A stretch of DNA of 8,823 bases. Source: Bacteroidota bacterium (lineage in GTDB: Bacteria > Bacteroidota > Ignavibacteria > Ignavibacteriales > Ignavibacteriaceae). Every line of letters starts with the position of its first letter. Position 1 is the stretch's first letter. The translations under genes were made by a program, and so were the position numbers. Below are positions 7,383 through 8,823 of this stretch, in pieces. The notes beneath the pieces are model-generated. The model searched no databases. It was not told the DNA's origin and saw nothing but the letters and a program-made list of their open reading frames with translations. The stretch lies in assembly GCA_021796135.1 (NCBI GenBank), contig JAJYOQ010000152.1, forward strand, positions 1 to 8,823, given 5' to 3'.

Positions 7383-8823
7383 ATGAAAAAACTAAAGTAT
7401 AAAATTAATTGTTATCTATTTCTGGCTTCAATTATAATTGGTCTTAGTATTTCAAGAAATATAAAAGCACAAGTAACTCCGACAAACGAATGGGTAAGTT
7501 TTTATTCTTCTAATTCGACTTTCAATGGACAACCGATCAAAATTAATGATACAGTAACGGTGTTTGACCCTGAAGGAACTTTATGTGGTTTTTATATTGT
7601 CAAAAAAGAAGGGGACTACGGACTTCTCTATGTCTACGGTGATGATCCTACTAATGCCAATATTAATGAAGGAGCAAAGCAGGGAGATACCTTGACATTT
7701 AAAATAAATGGGTTTTATGCTAAAGTCAATAATAATATTATTCCAATTTGGACTCAAAATGGAGATGTTTTTCAACTAGACTTAAATGTAATATCCCCTC
7801 CAGAAATTCCTATACTATATTCCCCAAATAATAATTCTTCAAATATTGATATTCACTCTTTTATAAAATGGTATTCAGTGCAAAGAGCAGAATATTATCA
7901 TTTGCAGGTTGATACGAATAGTAATTTTCTAACTCCAATTTATGACGATTCTCTTTTAACAGATACAACTCAACAAATACCTAATTTAAAAAATAATACA
8001 AAATACTTCTGGCGAGTAAGTGCGAGAAATACTTCAGGTGTTAGTCTTCCCTCTGAAGTTTGGAATTTTACTACAATCATAGATTCACCAACAGTAGTAC
8101 AGCAGGTAAGTCCACAAAATAATAGTTTAGGAGTCATTCAGCCTGTACAAATATTATGGAATAAAGCATTAAGAGCAGAAAGCTACAGACTGCAGATTAG
8201 TACCTCAAGTACATTTACCTCAACAGTACTAGATACAGCACATCTCGCTGACTCGGTATTTACAATAAGCGGACTGAATAACCTTACGGAATATTACTGG
8301 CGAGTCAATTCTAATAACGTAGCAGGTCCAAGTGCCTGGAGTACCGTCTGGAGTTTTAAGACTCTAGGCGACCCTTCGCAGGTTGTTTTAATTTACCCAA
8401 CTCCGAATAGTGCTAACATACCAACATCGGTAAATCTTTTATGGAATCGGGCATATGACCAAATAAATCAAACCAAAGAAATAGTTCCACCGGTTAAACC
8501 TCAAGGTATTATAAAGCCAGGATCATCCGGATTAAATAAAGTAGCTACTGTAAGCAAATATTGGCTTCAGTTAATGACTGATACGGTAAGTAATAATTAT
8601 GTAGTAAACGACAGTACCATAACAGATACAACAAGACTTGTAAGCGGACTTACACATTTGACCAACTATTGGTGGCGAGTTCGTGCAATGAATGAAACCG
8701 GATGGCAAACAACTGCTGACTGGATAAACTTTGTAACTATAATTGATACTCCGGGAGTACCTACATTATTATCTCCGATTACCATTTCTGCTATTTGGTC
8801 TGGAGATTCATCATTTGCATTTC
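7383..8823 (+). CDS. Secreted fibronectin type III-repeat protein with N-terminal DPxGxxCG module (3' truncated by window edge)
   Basis: The frame is open from ATG 7383 to the right edge (480 complete codons, no stop), so the C-terminus is missing. Residues 1-29 form a signal peptide (MKKLKYKINC, then YLFLASIIIGLSIS, likely cut at KA|Q). Residues 33-135 are the DPEGTLCG module shared with the protease upstream. Then come fibronectin type III-like repeats at about 139-232, 233-328 and 329-453. Each has an early Trp (IKWYS, ILWNK, LLWNR), a Y.LQ strand (YYHLQ, SYRLQ, YWLQL) and the YWRV-type strand (YFWRV, YYWRV, YWWRV), ending in NFTTI, SFKTL or NFVTI. A fourth unit may begin at 454. The third repeat carries an extra loop. 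No catalytic motif is visible. Binding, adhesion or a structural role at the cell surface is inferred from the repeats only. A T9SS tail beyond the edge is likely but unseen. Confidence 0.9.
   Translation, partial: MKKLKYKINCYLFLASIIIGLSISRNIKAQVTPTNEWVSFYSSNSTFNGQPIKINDTVTVFDPEGTLCGFYIVKKEGDYGLLYVYGDDPTNANINEGAKQGDTLTFKINGFYAKVNNNIIPIWTQNGDVFQLDLNVISPPEIPILYSPNNNSSNIDIHSFIKWYSVQRAEYYHLQVDTNSNFLTPIYDDSLLTDTTQQIPNLKNNTKYFWRVSARNTSGVSLPSEVWNFTTIIDSPTVVQQVSPQNNSLGVIQPVQILWNKALRAESYRLQISTSSTFTSTVLDTAHLADSVFTISGLNNLTEYYWRVNSNNVAGPSAWSTVWSFKTLGDPSQVVLIYPTPNSANIPTSVNLLWNRAYDQINQTKEIVPPVKPQGIIKPGSSGLNKVATVSKYWLQLMTDTVSNNYVVNDSTITDTTRLVSGLTHLTNYWWRVRAMNETGWQTTADWINFVTIIDTPGVPTLLSPITISAIWSGDSSFAF
7479..7787 (+). 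repeat. DPxGxxCG module, copy 2 (N-terminus of the fibronectin-repeat protein)
   Basis: These are residues 33-135, directly after the signal peptide. The run is PTNEWVSFYS, FNGQPI, DPEGTLCGFYIVKK, GLLYVYGDD, NEGAKQGD and WTQNGDVFQL. It is homologous to residues 1558-1660 of the protease encoded just upstream. The DNA copies have diverged at many codon positions, so this is not a recent DNA duplication. Confidence 0.8.
7797..8741 (+). repeat. Three tandem fibronectin type III-like repeats
   Basis: The units cover 7797-8078, 8079-8366 and 8367-8741. They are about 94, 96 and 125 residues long. Each shows the order SP.NNS/YPTPNS ... W ... Y.LQ ... (T/S)DT/DS ... L.NLT.Y.WRV ... W.F.T. The third is longer because of an insertion near 8454-8558. 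Confidence 0.8.

Overview
The window is strongly AT-rich (I estimate near 30% GC by eye). All three protein-coding genes lie on the + strand. The best clue to the organism is the end of the large central protein, a classic type IX secretion (T9SS) sorting domain with the NYPNPFNPATKI motif and a final GVYIYRIRAGNF...KKMILLK segment. T9SS is known from the Bacteroidota/Ignavibacteria/Chlorobi group. The NPFNP wording, and the tandem 'GWNLISYLP...KGYWIKV' modules beside it, fit an Ignavibacteria-like or related AT-rich member. This placement is inference; no rRNA or marker gene is present.

Region 1 (2-1786) is the 3' part of a single-chain type ISP-like restriction-modification enzyme. The open frame is already running at the left edge, and the adenine-methyltransferase motif NPPY lies at 29-40, before the first in-frame ATG (65). 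The gene is therefore cut by the window edge and does not start at 65. The visible 594 codons cover the C-terminal part of the methyltransferase and the DNA-recognition/C-terminal domain.

Region 2 (1787-2083) is a 297-bp very AT-rich intergenic gap. It holds a weak possible terminator hairpin, a weak possible Bacteroidota-type promoter and a good Shine-Dalgarno site.

Region 3 (2084-7366) encodes a 1760-residue secreted subtilisin-family (S8) protease. Its order is: signal peptide, propeptide, intact Asp/His/Ser catalytic domain, two copies of a [beta-sandwich + beta-helix] block, two GWNLISYL-type modules, a roughly 100-residue 'DPxGxxCG' module, and the T9SS tail.

Region 4 (7383-8823) starts 16 bp downstream with its own ribosome site and runs off the right edge. 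It encodes a secreted protein with no recognised enzyme domain: signal peptide, a second copy of the same DPxGxxCG module, then fibronectin type III-like repeats.

The last two genes look like one transcription unit for exported proteins. The module they share sits just before the sorting tail in one protein and right after the signal peptide in the other. I see no sign that the R-M gene is functionally linked to the exported pair. I found no tRNA, rRNA, CRISPR array, insertion sequence or riboswitch.
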